The translations under genes were made by a program, and so were the position numbers. This document shows positions 11,101 to 21,457 of a stretch of DNA of 64,000 nt, one piece after another. The stretch is from Nelumbo lutea (lineage: Eukaryota; Streptophyta; Magnoliopsida; Proteales; Nelumbonaceae). The first letter of the stretch is position 1, and each line of letters opens with the position of its first letter. Where the stretch lies: positions 57,252,422 through 57,316,421 of the forward strand of contig JAKGHH010000004.1 of NCBI GenBank assembly GCA_022828595.1, read 5' to 3'. Below the pieces are notes generated by a model. It was not told where the DNA came from. It searched no databases and saw nothing but the letters and a program-made list of their open reading frames with translations.

Positions 11101-14100
11101 CCCTTATCTTATCTGCAGATTAGATCAGCCCTCTCCTAATCCTATTAGGAGGTTTCTAGATCTGAATCACATTCAGATTTAGACTCTCTGAGTGGATAGG
11201 GTTAAGACCCAATCCTATCTGCTAATCTAATCTCAGAATTCGCCCCTCATTTAACTAATCAAATTAGCCCAGTTCAAAATGGACTTTAGGCCCAATAAGG
11301 TTATGTGCTCACTCAGCCTTCCAAACTGCTGCCCAATTGGGCTTCCTTGTATGGTGTGGGACCCAAACATTGATCTACACATCAGCCACATGGGTTAAGC
11401 CTAGCCTTTGTTACAAGGCCTAGCCGAATACACTGTTATGGACAGTGCACCCCTTGAAACCCATCACATGGTCTCTATGGGCCCAACACTTACCCTAAGT
11501 GGTCCCTGGGCCAAGCCACCTTGTAACACCCCGGAACTTTGGGCAGATGCAAGATTAGCCCATCAGGTATTACCCTCAATGGCCTTACACTTAACCTCTC
11601 AGCCCATAATGATCAAACACTGCCCGACAAGAGAGGACCTCTCCCTCGGCTGCAAGGAACAATGCTGCACTCTCTACTCACATGGATCCCGGGAATTAAA
11701 ACATTTTGCAAACGTTTGGAAACCATAATATATATACTTTTATATCTCATATAAAATATATTTTGCAAAACAAATCTCAACGATTGAAATCGGCTGCCGA
11801 CAATCTTGGTTTCCATCAAAGAGAGTGCATCCCCGATCATTACCTTTGTCCGATAAAGGGGCTGATCCTGTCACTATGATCACCCACTCAGATGAATTCT
11901 CAGACTGTCCCAACATACCTAGGTTTTGACCCCCGCTAAGGATCTCACTGATTGGCATATCAAAGACAGCCCAATTCGACACCTAGTGCAGTATCATAAT
12001 CGCGTCTAGGGGTCAGGTGTAACTTTCCAGTTTTGCCCATCAATCTCCAAGGTCCAGGGCAATACTGGAAATTTGGTCCGGTTTAAAGATTCAATTAATC
12101 CTACATTGCATGTGCCTTGGGTCTCACCCTGGCGGTTGAGACAGGCCACCCCAACATTTGGCATTACACTAGTGTCAGCCTTGGCAGGATAAATCTCCCC
12201 AGACTTATCCAATGGCTATGAACATTCTAAACTAACACGAGTCTCATAAGTGTCCAGTTTAAGGGTATTACACAGAAACACACCACGGGAACATGATCAA
12301 ATATGTACTTTATTCATTTACAATAAATTCATAATGTACATCATTCTGATTGTAGCTAAGGGCATACAACTATCTAACAAGATCTACACAACTATTACTG
12401 TACAAAAGAGATCTGTCCATCAAGTATGACATCACTTTGTTTTATTTATTGAACAATATCATCTATACCAGAATAAGTGATTCCTTGAAGATGGGAATAG
12501 GCAAGTAAACATTTTGCTTAGTATTTGATAAAAATAAAATGGGTTTGTAGAAACTTTCTGTCTAACTTGCACTGTTCTTGACTGATCCTGTCACATGTTT
12601 ATGAGTTGATGATTCTCAGTCAGAATTTAGTCATATTCTTTGTGGAGGAAATAAAGAGCCCATGAATACTTGAAAATGTTAAGTATTGTGAGTCCAACAG
12701 TGTAAGACAGTTGATTTATAAAACTATACTAGTCAGGAACCGTGAAATGCACAAGCTCTATTTATAAGAAAAATTGAAGATGGAGCTCTATGATGTTTCC
12801 AATTAAATGGTGTCCATCTAATATCAATTCATGTATTATTTTTTGGGGTTATGTCTAGTTTATCCAATCACAATCTAAGTTGTTCTTTAGTGAGAGCTTT
12901 TTTATTAAGTTTATTGGTTTATTATTATTTTTTGTATTTGTTTTAGGTAAAATTATAAAAAAAAATCCTCTTGTAACAAATCTACAAAACTACCTTTGTG
13001 TTTTGACCATAACAAAAGCCTCCCCTATAGTTTTGAAAAAAAAAGTGCAAATACCTCATTTCTCTTGGATTTTTGGTAATAAAGACATATAAGTTACCAA
13101 AATACCCATATGATTGTTAATGCATTATCATACATAATTTAAAGTTTTAAATTTACCCTCCACTAATTTATTTTGCTTGACAACTTTCTTGGACAAAATA
13201 AGGTAAAAAGGCTGAAGTGAAGTAAAATTAATGCATTACAGCAACATTTTTTATTTGGAATGATGACGAAAGGAAGGTATTTGCACCTTTTATCAAAACA
13301 ATAGGGGAGGTTTTTGTCAAGGTCAAAACATTGAGGAGTTTCATAGGATAATTAGAAAACCCAAGGAGGTTTTGTATAATTTTCCTTATTTTTAAATGGA
13401 ATTGAAATTGATTTTAAAATAGATAAACTATATTTAAAATTAGTATGTTTTATTAATTTTTGAAATTATTAAAAATTGAATTTATTTAAGTATATTAAGT
13501 TTTTATTAAATTTAAATTCCTTTGAAATTTAATTAACTATATAATGTTTTATTTTTCAGTGGAACTTAAGTTGGTTTTAAATTAATAAATTTAATTATAA
13601 AAATAATTATTGTTTGACAATTTTGCATTAGTTATATTAGTTTTAAATTGATATAAGTTTTTATTTTATCTTTTTTATTTTATTAATTGAATTTTTTATT
13701 ATATTAATAATTTTTTTATCAATAACAATAGTTAATATAAATGGATTATATTTTTAAATGGAAGTAGATTATTTAGCAAAATAATATATCATTGAATATC
13801 TCAATTTCAATATAATTAATCTTTACTAATAATTACAGTTTAATACAAAAATATCTAATATTTATAAAATTATAGTTAAATTGTATTTTATGCAATTTAA
13901 TGGAATAATGGAGATGAGATAGAATTAGTGGCATGGGTTATTGAAGGAGAGAGTTAATGGCATAATTAATGATGATAGATTATTAAAAGAGTTAATAGGA
14001 AAGAAGGGGGAGAGAGAGAGAGAGAGAGTTAATGGTGTATATGAGGACCGTTAAAAGTCTTAGAGTTGTTTGGTCATTTGAGTTATTTTGTTCAATTTTA

Positions 14101-14186
14101 AAATTAGGAAATTCAAAAAAAAAACATGAAAAAGATAGTTGCCTTTGAGAAGAAACCAGAAAAAAGACATATATATATATATCTAA

Positions 14187-14222
<36 letters not shown>

Positions 14223-17200
14223 AGTTAATGTATTTTATGCAATTTAATGGAATAATGGAGATGAGATAGAATTAGTGGCATGGGTTATTGAAGGAGAGAG
14301 TTAATGGCATAATTAATGATGAGAGATTATTAAAAGATTTAATAGGAAAGAAGGGGGAGAGAGAGAGAGAGTTAATGGTGTATGAGGATTCCATTTTAAT
14401 ATGTAGATATAGATTAACCTGGTTGACGTGGCATGAACTTGAGTCAAACTGAATCGGTCTAAGACTATTATTCATTTAATTAAATCCATTAGCACCAACT
14501 TAGTGCTAGAACATTCTGAAATACCAATTAAAAGTTAAAACCCATATAAATATGGGCTCCATACCCACATGGGGACCTATGAGCAATAATACACAATAGA
14601 CCCACCTGGGGACCCATATTGTCTCTCCTCTCTCTCACTCTCCATTCACTTTTCCCTCCAAACTTCTCTCTCTCTCTCTCCATCATCTTCTCCATCTCAC
14701 TACTAGAACTCTAGATATGGTGAACTATAGTGGCCTGATCCATTGCCGAAGGGGATGTAGGCAGTCCCTCAAGGGGGCCATCTGATCCCTTTTCCCTTCT
14801 CTCTCCTTTTCTTTCTCTCCCAATCTAGTCACGCCATTGCCTTGGACCTTTGGAGGCTTGATCACAGCTTGGGTGCAGCCAATCAGCTTACACATAGTTT
14901 CCAAGCACCTAGGTGATGGATTTTTATTTATTTTTTGAATAATAACCATGAATCCTAGGGTAATTCCCTATGTTCCATAGCAAGCAGAAACCATATTTCA
15001 CTAGTAGTTGTATACAGTCTTCATAAAAAATGTATAAACTTCATTTAAAACAAAGAAAATCAACATATTCCGGAAAAAAAGTAAGTGAGAAACCAAATTT
15101 CAGAAAATAGAGGTGAGCTCCTATTTTTGTCCTAGAAAAAGAAGAAAAGGAATGATGAAACAAGAAGAAAATTTTTTTCCTTGCTTATCATTTAAGGTTT
15201 TGAAGTCTTCAAGGGTTCAAGACAATTTGCATGTTGATTGAACCCTAACAAATAAGAAAATAAGAAAGAGAAATTAGTATTTTAACTCACAAACTGAATA
15301 TTTTAGTTTAATAATGTTTGTTTCATTATTATAATATAAAAATTAAGAATATAAAAGTATATTATAGTACCATGTACAAAATACATTGACGATTAAGCAA
15401 GACAACCCTCCATGGGGACCTTGATGTACAAAATACATTGGCGATTAAGCAAGACAATCCTAATACATTTTGTCTAAAAATTAAAAAAAATTATTCACAG
15501 ACCAAAATCAAATGAATAAATCACAGGGTGCACAAATCTTGGCGCTAATAAAGAATTTGATCTCCATAACACCAACAACCCAAAAATTCAAGAAATAATA
15601 ATAGAACAATTCTAAAGTTATTGTAGAATAAAATAAAATTAATTTCAGATCAAATCGCTCAAAAACTGAGAACTGATTTCTCAGAAAACTGCTAATTGTG
15701 CAAATCAGGTAGAACAATTCTACCGATATGGGTTTGTTTCAGATCTGATTTAATTTTGGTTCAAGATTAAACCTAGCTCTGATACCATTGAAGGAAGGGA
15801 AAATACATCATATGGATGGCCGAACCATGTAGGGTGGCTGGGTGAAATTTAAAAAATTTCTTTTCTCCCTTCCGGGAATCGTATTCCCAGTTTTAGAAAA
15901 ACTACATTTTTCAAGGATTGTTCTTGAACCAAACCGGACCAGATCTAAAACCAAAAGAAATGGAGAGCAATACCTGATACGGAATCCACACATGTAGCTC
16001 CCAAAGTAGGTGTTCACGTCCAAAGAGGATACCAAAACCCGCTTCCACTGAACATGGCCCAGCTTGAGATGAAGTAGGTTTAGCAATGCAGTCCTTCAGC
16101 AAGAAATGCAATCCAGTAGCTTGGGTCAAGCATGGGAGGTGAGCACGAAATTGATATGATATTTTCTTGCAAATATTTGAATCAGAACTGATCTCTATCA
16201 ATTCAAGAATGGATGTCGAATTAGGGTTTGGGCGGCAAGAGCAGAAGGAGAGAGGGAGAACTGGGAGCAGTGTGTAAACTTGGAGCAGTTCGCCCTCTTC
16301 TATTTATATAGATCTTAAAGAGATGATCTCCTAATCTAATTAGGAGTTATCTAATCCAAATCTTTATTTGGATCTGGACTCTTTAAGTGGATAAGACTTA
16401 TCCTCTTATCCTTATCTGCTGATCCAAACCCATATCCATACCCAAATTCGCCCATGCTGATTAATCCAATTAATCTTTGGGCTTTAGGCCCATAAAGCAG
16501 GTGACTCACGTCCCTTTATTAATTGTTGGCTAACTTGGCTCTCTATGTATGGCGTTGGACTCTAACATTGACCTCACAAAAGCCATATGGGTTCAGCAAG
16601 CTTCTTTGACAAAGCTTGGCCGAATTCACTACTAAACACAGTGAACCCCTAAGTCCATCAGTATGGGCTCTTAATGGGCCCAACATTTACACTAAATGGT
16701 CATTGAGTCCAGCCATCTTATGAAGGCCCAAGGACAATGGTCTTAAGTGAGATTAGCCCATCAGGTATAATAGCTCTAAATGGTCTTATACTTAACCTCT
16801 CAGCCCTTAATTATCAAACACTGCTCGACAAGAGAGGACCTCTCTCTTGGCTACATGGTACAGTGTCGCATTCTATGCTCGGATGGATCCCAGGAATTAA
16901 AACCTTTTGCAAACCTTTTTCATAAAACATAATATATATTTTCATATAAATATATTTTGCAATACAAATCTCAAACACAGTTAAAATCGACTGCCGACAG
17001 TTTTGGTTTGCATCAGAGAGAGTGCAGTCCCTGATCCTTCACTTTGTCCGACAAAGGGGCTGGTCCTACCACACTGTCACCCACTCGAGTGAATTCTCAG
17101 ACTGCCTCGACATACCCAGGTTTTGACCCCCTCTAAGGATCTCACTGATTGGCATATCAAAGACAGCCCAATCTGACACTTGGTGCAGTACCATAATCAA

Positions 17201-18600
17201 GTCTAGGGGTTAGGTGCAACTTTCCAGTTTTGCCCACCAGTCTCCAAGGTCCAGGGCATAGTTGGAAAATGGTCTTGGTTCAATGCTTCAAACAAACACA
17301 CACTACATGTGCTTCGAGTCTCACCCTGGTAGCTGAGACAAGCCACCCCGACCAACTTGGCAACACATTATGTCAGCCTTGGTAGGATAAACTTCCTCAA
17401 GTCTATCTAACGGCTGAGAACATTCTAAACTAATACGAGTCTCATAAGTGTCCAGTTTAAGGGTAGTTACACAGAAACATACCAAATATAACACGAATCA
17501 ATTATGTACTTTCACTCATTTATTATAAATGGATCAGTACATCAATTTGATTGGAGCTAAGGGCATACATTGGTGCATGTGAATATTCCTTTTCTATTTC
17601 TTGAGAAGGTAAAAGGATGAAATATGTACAAGCAAACAATATATACAAAGAGTTCCCTATGTCAAAGTTCTCATGAAACTTTTTTCTATCTATTTATCTG
17701 TTTATTTTCCCCTGTAGATAACACGCAGAGATGAGGAGATGGCACCTTTTGTTGCAGAAGTAAAAAGGAATTATATTTTTGGCGGAATATGTAGTGTTGC
17801 AGCAAATGTGTCAATTAAGGTTTGCATGTAAACATTCCATGTTTTATGCTTAAAAGTCTTTCTGCTGTACCTGCCTCATTCTAAAATGAAAATTCTAGTT
17901 AGATTTATAGATTAATTAATTTAACTCTTTGTACTCATTACTGATGATAGAAAATGTAAAACTTTTTGCCAGGCATTGGCGGATATGAAATCAATCAACC
18001 TATTTGGGGTTCAGCAGATATGCCGAAACTCCATTGCATTGGAACAGGTAGGTCTCATTTGTAGGGATTTGCTTTGACATTTTAATCTTTCAATGTCACA
18101 AGTTCTTTTCATTTTTATGGAAAATTATTATTTAGGATATTCATGTATATTTGGTTTGTCAATATTTTGGCATTTTTATCTGCAACATTTGTATATATGG
18201 TGAAACTTAGCTATATTTTAGGATATATTCTCGATATGAAGGATATTTTACTTTTCTATATCCACATGCATATGATGGGTATTGTAATTGAAGAATAATT
18301 TAACCTTAGTTTTATGGAAGGGTTTAGGAAATATGCTGTGTATCCGTGATATTTGCAGCCAAAATTTTACATATAAAAACCAATATGCCTAGATACATAT
18401 TTGGACATGGACATGGATATGGGAAAGAGGGACATTGACTCCTAATTTTCTCAAATTGAAGGCATGAATTTGGGTAGGGATATCCTATGTAACATGCTTA
18501 TAGCATGCTTCTATATCTAGTTTTTGAGGCTAATAAAATTTCTCAAGACTTGTCTTGCCAAATTTAACTAAATTTCTGATATCTATTATTATTATTATTA

Positions 18601-18648
<48 letters not shown>

Positions 18649-21457
18649 TCTACAATGTACTTTTTAAAGTATCTATGCAGTATCCAGTGTCACACCCTAA
18701 GTATCTTGTCCAACACCTGTATGCTAGTCATGTGCTAATATCCAGGTATAACATCTAGAATCCTGTCATCTGGAACTCTCTTCCCTAAAATTGGAAGCTA
18801 TTTCTAGAAAACCTGAAATCTGGAAAGCATCACCAGAATGCTCAATACTTCTCAAAGATTTGTAGAACATCTTTAAGAGCCTAAGATTCTAGAAACACCA
18901 TTCGCACTTCTTAGAATTTAATCACAAGGACATTCCTCTACCTTGCAAGGATATTATTCAGGTTTCTTCCGAAACATTAGTAGTAATAAGAATATTATCC
19001 AGATTTCTCCTGAAATTTCAGGAGGTTTCCTCTATGTGCATGGAAGACTTTTCCCATGTGGCTGGCTGCTATTGTCAGGCTCATAACAGCATTTTCTTTT
19101 CAGTCTTCATCCGCTCACTTTTTCCACTAAATATTTGTCTTGGTGGAAGTTGGCAAATAGTAGGCATGAGGTTACATGTAAATGTGATATGTGCATGAAA
19201 AATGTAGTGGTGGACCCTCTTGATTGAATGTCTGTGCGATCTTAAAGTTTATATCGAGCTGTGACTGAACTCTTACTAGTGTTTTCCAAAAATAATTGTC
19301 TGTTGGAAGTTTCAGGGTTTATCAAGTCTGACCACATAGCAAGGATTTTTGTTTCAAATATGCCCCATTTATAGGTTTTCTCTTCTTATGAAGGTTTCAG
19401 AAAAGGAATTATTAAAGTTTATGGTGATTATGATTCTCTTACTGAATAAAGTTGGGAAATAGATCTAATATCACATTTCGGAGAGACCATTGTAGTAAAG
19501 AAGGCACCTTTATGTTTCTTTCATCACAATTCTATGGGGTTTTGCTCAGATTAAAGAAACATTTTAGTTTATTCTCATTGCAAGTATCACTGCTTTGGAA
19601 TCCATTATTCTATATACCCTTTCGGAAGCTTGAAGATATACTCATCTTGCTGGATGAAAGAGATGAAATTTTATGAAAATAGAGCAATGGTAAAATTTCT
19701 AGTTGTTCTTTCCATGTTTCCTTAGCTAGAAAAGATGAAATTGAAACTTTAGGATTGTTGTAGTGAGTGGTGGTATGAGAGAAGAGGAGAAAGGAGAAAA
19801 GATGGAAGAGGACAAGAAAATTATGGCTTCAAATTATAGCAGATGGGCAGATATCACATTATAAAGTAATCCTAAATGGGCAGATATCACAATAAGATCC
19901 CTGATTATAACTTCTTTACCCAAATACCCTTTTTTTCAGCAAACATGTCCACTACAACATGTGCTAGTAACAGTCCAATAACAAAAAGTGTTGTGGAATT
20001 GGAAAGCTCAGACAATCTCACAAGCATTTCTTCAAACAACTTCTATGCATCCTAACATGTACATGCTAGAAACAGAATTTATTAGACAAACATTTACTGC
20101 TCATTACCACCATGTCCTTTACCTTTAAATATGAAATTTTACATCTTGGTTTATTTAAAATCTTTCAATAATCAAATCAGCATCCCAAAGAAAGCACCTT
20201 CTCCTTAAAACAGCCAAGAACAGCAGGTCAAAGAAACAACCAATTCTCACCCGTCATAGACAATAGAATCAGCTGCCTAAAACTCTCTCAAACTGCAAGA
20301 TGAGTGAATTGTAAAGACAACAAAGGCTGTACAAAGGAATGATTTCAACTATTAAAACTAGACTTTGATGAGGGAAGGAGTACAACTTTTAACATGTTAG
20401 ATGATTCGAAAATAGGAACAAAAACGAGGGAGTGGTCTAGACTCTAGAGTAGTCATCATACTAACACGACAAATCAGTTTATCTGAACACAAACCAATCA
20501 AATAAAAAGGGAGAACTAGTATTACAAGAACAAAAAGATTTGAATTATAGCAGAAAAGTCTAGAAAACTTGTTAAGAATGAGTAGACACTAAACTAGACA
20601 AACAGGTAGCAAGAACTATAGAAGGAAAGAGAAGAAATGCCCCCCTCCCCTTTTATTCCCAATAAATCTTGGTTAAGTTTTCTCAATAAAAAAAAGAGAA
20701 GAAATGCTGATCAAAATACAGAATTAGATTTCACAACTAGATCTAATTGTTGTCATTTTCATCATCCTCATCAGAGTTTATCTGCTTTGATACCATGCTG
20801 TCATGAGAGATATAAGAGAAAAGAAAGAATAAAATGAAATTTAGGGTTTCAAATCATAGTATCATCTCACTCTTAAATAAGAGAGATGCTTCAAATTAAC
20901 ACTGTAGATATCCAAATTGCGAAGTAGACCCTAATGGAGCAGATTTACATTAGGATCCATGATTATAACTCCAACAATGTTATTCTTCGGTATATGCTAG
21001 CATTACTTTGGGTAAAAGGGACACCGATATTTTCTAATTACCATAACATTGCAGGCCCTTGCAGCTATCCCATCAATTGATAGTGAAGCTGTCCAACAAA
21101 GATTTGATCGTGTTCGGACATACTACGAGCTTCTAAACTTGCCATTTGAGGCATGATCAATCACTTTTATTGGCTTGAGATATTTATTCCCTTTGTTCTC
21201 CTTTCTAAACATCTTTTTTCATTCTATGTTTGCACTTTGCAGGCCTTGCTTGCCTCCATTACCGACCATGAATACTTGTTCACAGCAGCAGAGTAAGTTG
21301 ATGAAAATGGATGTCATTTACCAATAGTTTGGAAGTGGTTGTCAATAACACATGTATTTTGTTTTGCAGATATTTAAGTCTTCTAAAGGTCGCTGTCCCA
21401 GGCAGAGAGATCCCTACTGATGCAAAGGAGCGGGTATCACAGATTTTATCCCATTAG
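5003..21457 (+). CDS. SEC8: Exocyst complex component SEC8 (C-terminal part, 11 exons)
   Basis: Sec8 is a subunit of the octameric exocyst, which tethers secretory vesicles to the plasma membrane before SNARE-mediated fusion. Exons that splice in frame are 5003-5115, 6233-6340, 7284-7481, 7734-7819, 8527-8722, 8835-8912, 17718-17819, 17973-18047, 21055-21150, 21243-21292 and 21370-21457. They give ~395 residues ending in QILSH and a TAG. Recognised from recall of plant SEC8: blocks such as RPIKQ, LIRDDNKLILLASLSDSLEY, SINLFGVQQICRNSIALEQA and RTYYELLNLPFEALLA match in order. Plant SEC8 is ~1050 residues, so the N-terminal ~60% is left of the window; the first exon starts inside a Gly codon (G|GT). 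No stop or frameshift was found in the exons, so the gene looks intact. Introns 2, 4 and 9 start with GC. Intron 6 (8913-17717) is 8.8 kb and full of transposon remains. No promoter is in the window. Confidence 0.93.
5175..5634 (-). mobile_element. Decayed non-autonomous hAT-like element
   Basis: Intron sequence with G/C-rich ends around an AT-rich middle. The right end, read in reverse, is TAGGGATGGCAATTTCCCCC, a common plant hAT terminus. The left end repeats related words (gggacggggaatccc) but no exact inverted repeat or TSD can be fixed. Confidence 0.45.
5704..6040. mobile_element. MITE with 15-bp terminal inverted repeats
   Basis: agggcctgttcgttt at 5704-5718 pairs with aaacgaacatgccct at 6026-6040, with one mismatch. 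The internal left part repeats a ~60-bp motif twice (Ttgttcgttttc / cctcttatctctta at 5710 and 5770). No coding capacity. No target duplication was recognised, so the superfamily is open. Confidence 0.6.
6233..6340 (+). CDS. SEC8: SEC8 exon b
   Basis: Acceptor ttgatgttag. It encodes 36 codons from VLGWAQAMPK to RCRTSYTE. The exon is followed by gcaagt, so the donor is GC. This is the only position that joins in frame to AVLEKQSYML of the next exon; the nearest GT (GGCAA|gtta) would give an immediate stop after joining. Confidence 0.9.
6628..7019. mobile_element. hAT-type MITE in SEC8 intron 2, 8-bp TSD ctataaag
   Basis: The left end caaagttttaaaacgc and right end gccttttaaaacactg form imperfect inverted repeats of the CAGTGTTTTAAAA kind. 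ctataaag flanks both sides (6620-6627, 7020-7027), the 8-bp duplication of hAT elements. The interior is a long pyrimidine tract and short repeats of the type gcctcatg/aggcgtac. Confidence 0.75.
6935..7202. repeat. 134-bp tandem duplication overlapping the MITE end
   Basis: 6935-7068 and 7069-7202 are near-identical copies. The unit holds the last ~85 bp of the MITE, its TSD ctataaag and ~40 bp of adjoining intron, so it arose after the MITE had inserted. Confidence 0.9.
7284..7481 (+). CDS. SEC8: SEC8 exon c
   Basis: Acceptor caatatccag, donor CAG|gtacac. It has 66 codons, AVLEKQSYML to LRPIKQ, with an acidic stretch (EVEAEISD) before the conserved LRPIKQ. Confidence 0.92.
7734..7819 (+). 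CDS. SEC8: SEC8 exon d
   Basis: Acceptor cttgtgtag. It encodes ENLIRDDNKL to ADSIE plus AG of a split Arg codon. The donor reads GAGAG|gcaagt, a second GC donor; joining to G|CTTGGG restores Arg-Leu-Gly as in the family. Confidence 0.9.
7820..8526. other. SEC8 intron 4 (GC-AG), nothing else recognised
   Basis: This is ordinary AT-rich intron sequence with a T run at 7851-7869. No element ends or coding sequence are seen. Confidence 0.6.
8527..8722 (+). CDS. SEC8: SEC8 exon e
   Basis: Acceptor ataatttag, donor CAG|gtatat. It encodes (R)LGQASLRPPE to ETIFHMQ. The first half is a charged, poorly conserved linker; the second half, DLASFAEEYRKLAIDCLKVL, is the conserved helix region. Confidence 0.92.
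8835..8912 (+). CDS. SEC8: SEC8 exon f
   Basis: Acceptor caaacag, donor CAG|gttaga. It has 26 codons, EITSREYLDD to IISLTAQ, with the acidic motif QDAEEPDDF. The 8.8-kb transposon-laden intron follows. Confidence 0.92.
9490..10690 (+). mobile_element. LINE 3' end with RNase H, split by a MITE
   Basis: 9530-9820 encodes a LINE RNase H (YPGRAGMMGVIRN, EVVALFSGPIGIGDSIQAES, GLKMAEQIGTIDLEI). The reading is cut at 9816 by a MITE and resumes at 10493 with WVKRTPNGL and VTLAKQGANRSTLYC, then a 3' UTR and short A tail (~10680-10687). It is related to the LINE at 1377-2780 (shared EVVALFSG and LxLAEQIGT). Upstream, 9290-9490 may be more decayed LINE. Confidence 0.75.
9816..10484. mobile_element. hAT-type MITE, 669 bp, 8-bp TSD gtttggtt
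   Basis: The target duplication gtttggtt lies at 9808-9815 and 10485-10492. Ends catagttttcaatgcg and cgccttgacaacttg are imperfect inverted repeats. The interior has paired cgcctaggc-type motifs at the left, a (gta)n tract (~10146-10180) and an AT-rich body. Excising it restores LINE coding sequence across the junction. A second copy is at 14893-15480. Confidence 0.82.
10985..12377 (-). mobile_element. Copia LTR, left-truncated, in SEC8 intron 6
   Basis: Minus-strand copy of the LTR family that flanks the element at 54187-63746. It begins inside the LTR (cgccccctcc near 10990) and runs to the LTR start (reverse of TGTTAGATAG, ending at ~12377). It keeps the TATA-like word (ttttataagc, 11005-11014) and the dyad cluster at 11028-11178. 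No TSD is seen and the 3' ~550 bp of the LTR is missing. Confidence 0.8.
12378..12945. other. SEC8 intron 6, nothing recognised
   Basis: AT-rich intron sequence with no element ends or coding sequence visible. Confidence 0.5.
12946..13390. mobile_element. Fold-back element with ~125-bp inverted arms
   Basis: The left arm 12946-13075 and the right arm ~13265-13390 are inverted copies. Matching words include aaaattata/tataatttt, gttttgacc/ggtcaaaac, cctcccctat/ataggggagg and gcaaatacct/aggtatttgc. The ~190-bp spacer is AT-rich. No coding region. The arms are diverged, so it is old. Confidence 0.72.
13391..13881. other. Very AT-rich intron stretch
   Basis: Low-complexity A/T sequence (attaat, ttttaaa words), no coding sequence or element ends recognised. 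Confidence 0.5.
13882..14396. repeat. ~170-bp direct repeat, 347 bp apart
   Basis: 13882-14046 and 14229-14396 match almost base for base (tgtattttatgcaatttaat, then gagatgagatagaattagtg, and a (ga)n run). They differ mainly in the length of the GA tract. The spacer holds a (tagA)n microsatellite at ~14186-14222. Confidence 0.88.
14397..14892. other. Unassigned intron stretch, pyrimidine-rich
   Basis: It contains TATA-like tataaatatgggc (14545-14557) followed by a long CT-rich tract (14620-14700). This would fit the promoter and leader of an old LTR element, but no LTR ends or partner are seen. Confidence 0.3.
14893..15480. mobile_element. Second copy of the 9816 MITE family
   Basis: It aligns in the same orientation with 9816-10484. 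Shared stretches include a catagtttccaagc start, the region around ggtaattccctatgttccat, gaaaatcaacatattc, gggttcaa and aacaaataagaaaataa. Its GC-rich ends are eroded and the right end carries a short local duplication (tacaaaatacattg, twice). No TSD was fixed. Confidence 0.65.
15481..17568 (-). mobile_element. Truncated copia: 5' LTR, PBS and leader (minus strand)
   Basis: The LTR runs 15789-17568 and is followed on the minus strand by a primer-binding site: the + strand reads gctctgatacca at ~15777-15788, the reverse of TGGTATCAGAGC (initiator-tRNA type). The leader continues to ~15485, where it stops. The last ~15 bp of the LTR start (gtctaaca) is missing at 17568. It is therefore part of a full element, not a solo LTR. 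Confidence 0.78.
17718..17819 (+). CDS. SEC8: SEC8 exon g
   Basis: Acceptor tcccctgtag, donor AAG|gtttgc. It has 34 codons, ITRRDEEMAP to AANVSIK, including RNYIFGGICSVAAN. It directly continues exon f in the family sequence, which confirms that the 8.8 kb between them is one intron. Confidence 0.92.
17973..18047 (+). CDS. SEC8: SEC8 exon h
   Basis: Acceptor tttttgccag, donor CAG|gtaggt. It has 25 codons, ALADMKSINL to SIALEQ, one of the most conserved blocks of plant SEC8. Confidence 0.93.
18048..19764. other. SEC8 intron 8, with an (ATT)n microsatellite
   Basis: Intron sequence. A trinucleotide tract (attatt...) spans ~18584-18650. No transposon ends or coding region are recognised in the rest. 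Confidence 0.6.
19765..20976 (-). mobile_element. Degenerate TRIM-like / short-LTR element
   Basis: On the minus strand 20976-20796 reads TGTTGGAGTTATAATC to GACAGCA, a 181-bp TG...CA unit. It is followed at once by TGGTATCAAAGCAGA (20781-20795), close to the copia initiator-tRNA site. A diverged partner lies at ~19765-19917 (shared gattataac, ggcagatatcaca, atgagagaa). The ~880-bp interior has no clear coding region. Small LTRs and non-coding interior fit a TRIM. The left LTR boundary is uncertain. Confidence 0.5.
21055..21150 (+). CDS. SEC8: SEC8 exon i
   Basis: Acceptor acattgcag. It has 32 codons, ALAAIPSIDS to LLNLPFE. The exon is followed by gcatga; reading on gives Ala then a stop. 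Only a GC donor at 21151 joins in frame to ALLASITDHE. This donor matches the GC-intron consensus less well than the other two. Confidence 0.87.
21243..21292 (+). CDS. SEC8: SEC8 exon j
   Basis: Acceptor cactttgcag, donor GA|gtaagt. It encodes ALLASITDHEYLFTAA plus two bases of a Glu codon. Confidence 0.9.
21370..21457 (+). CDS. SEC8: SEC8 last coding exon
   Basis: Acceptor gttttgcag. It completes the Glu codon, then encodes YLSLLKVAVPGREIP to VSQILSH and TAG at 21455-21457. A 3' UTR of roughly 200-300 bp probably follows; no clear AATAAA is visible. Confidence 0.92.

Noticed and set aside
11408..11728. 106-codon reading in SEC8 intron 6, and its relatives at 42347 and 62360
   Set aside because: Reverse-strand or shadow reading of copia LTR sequence.
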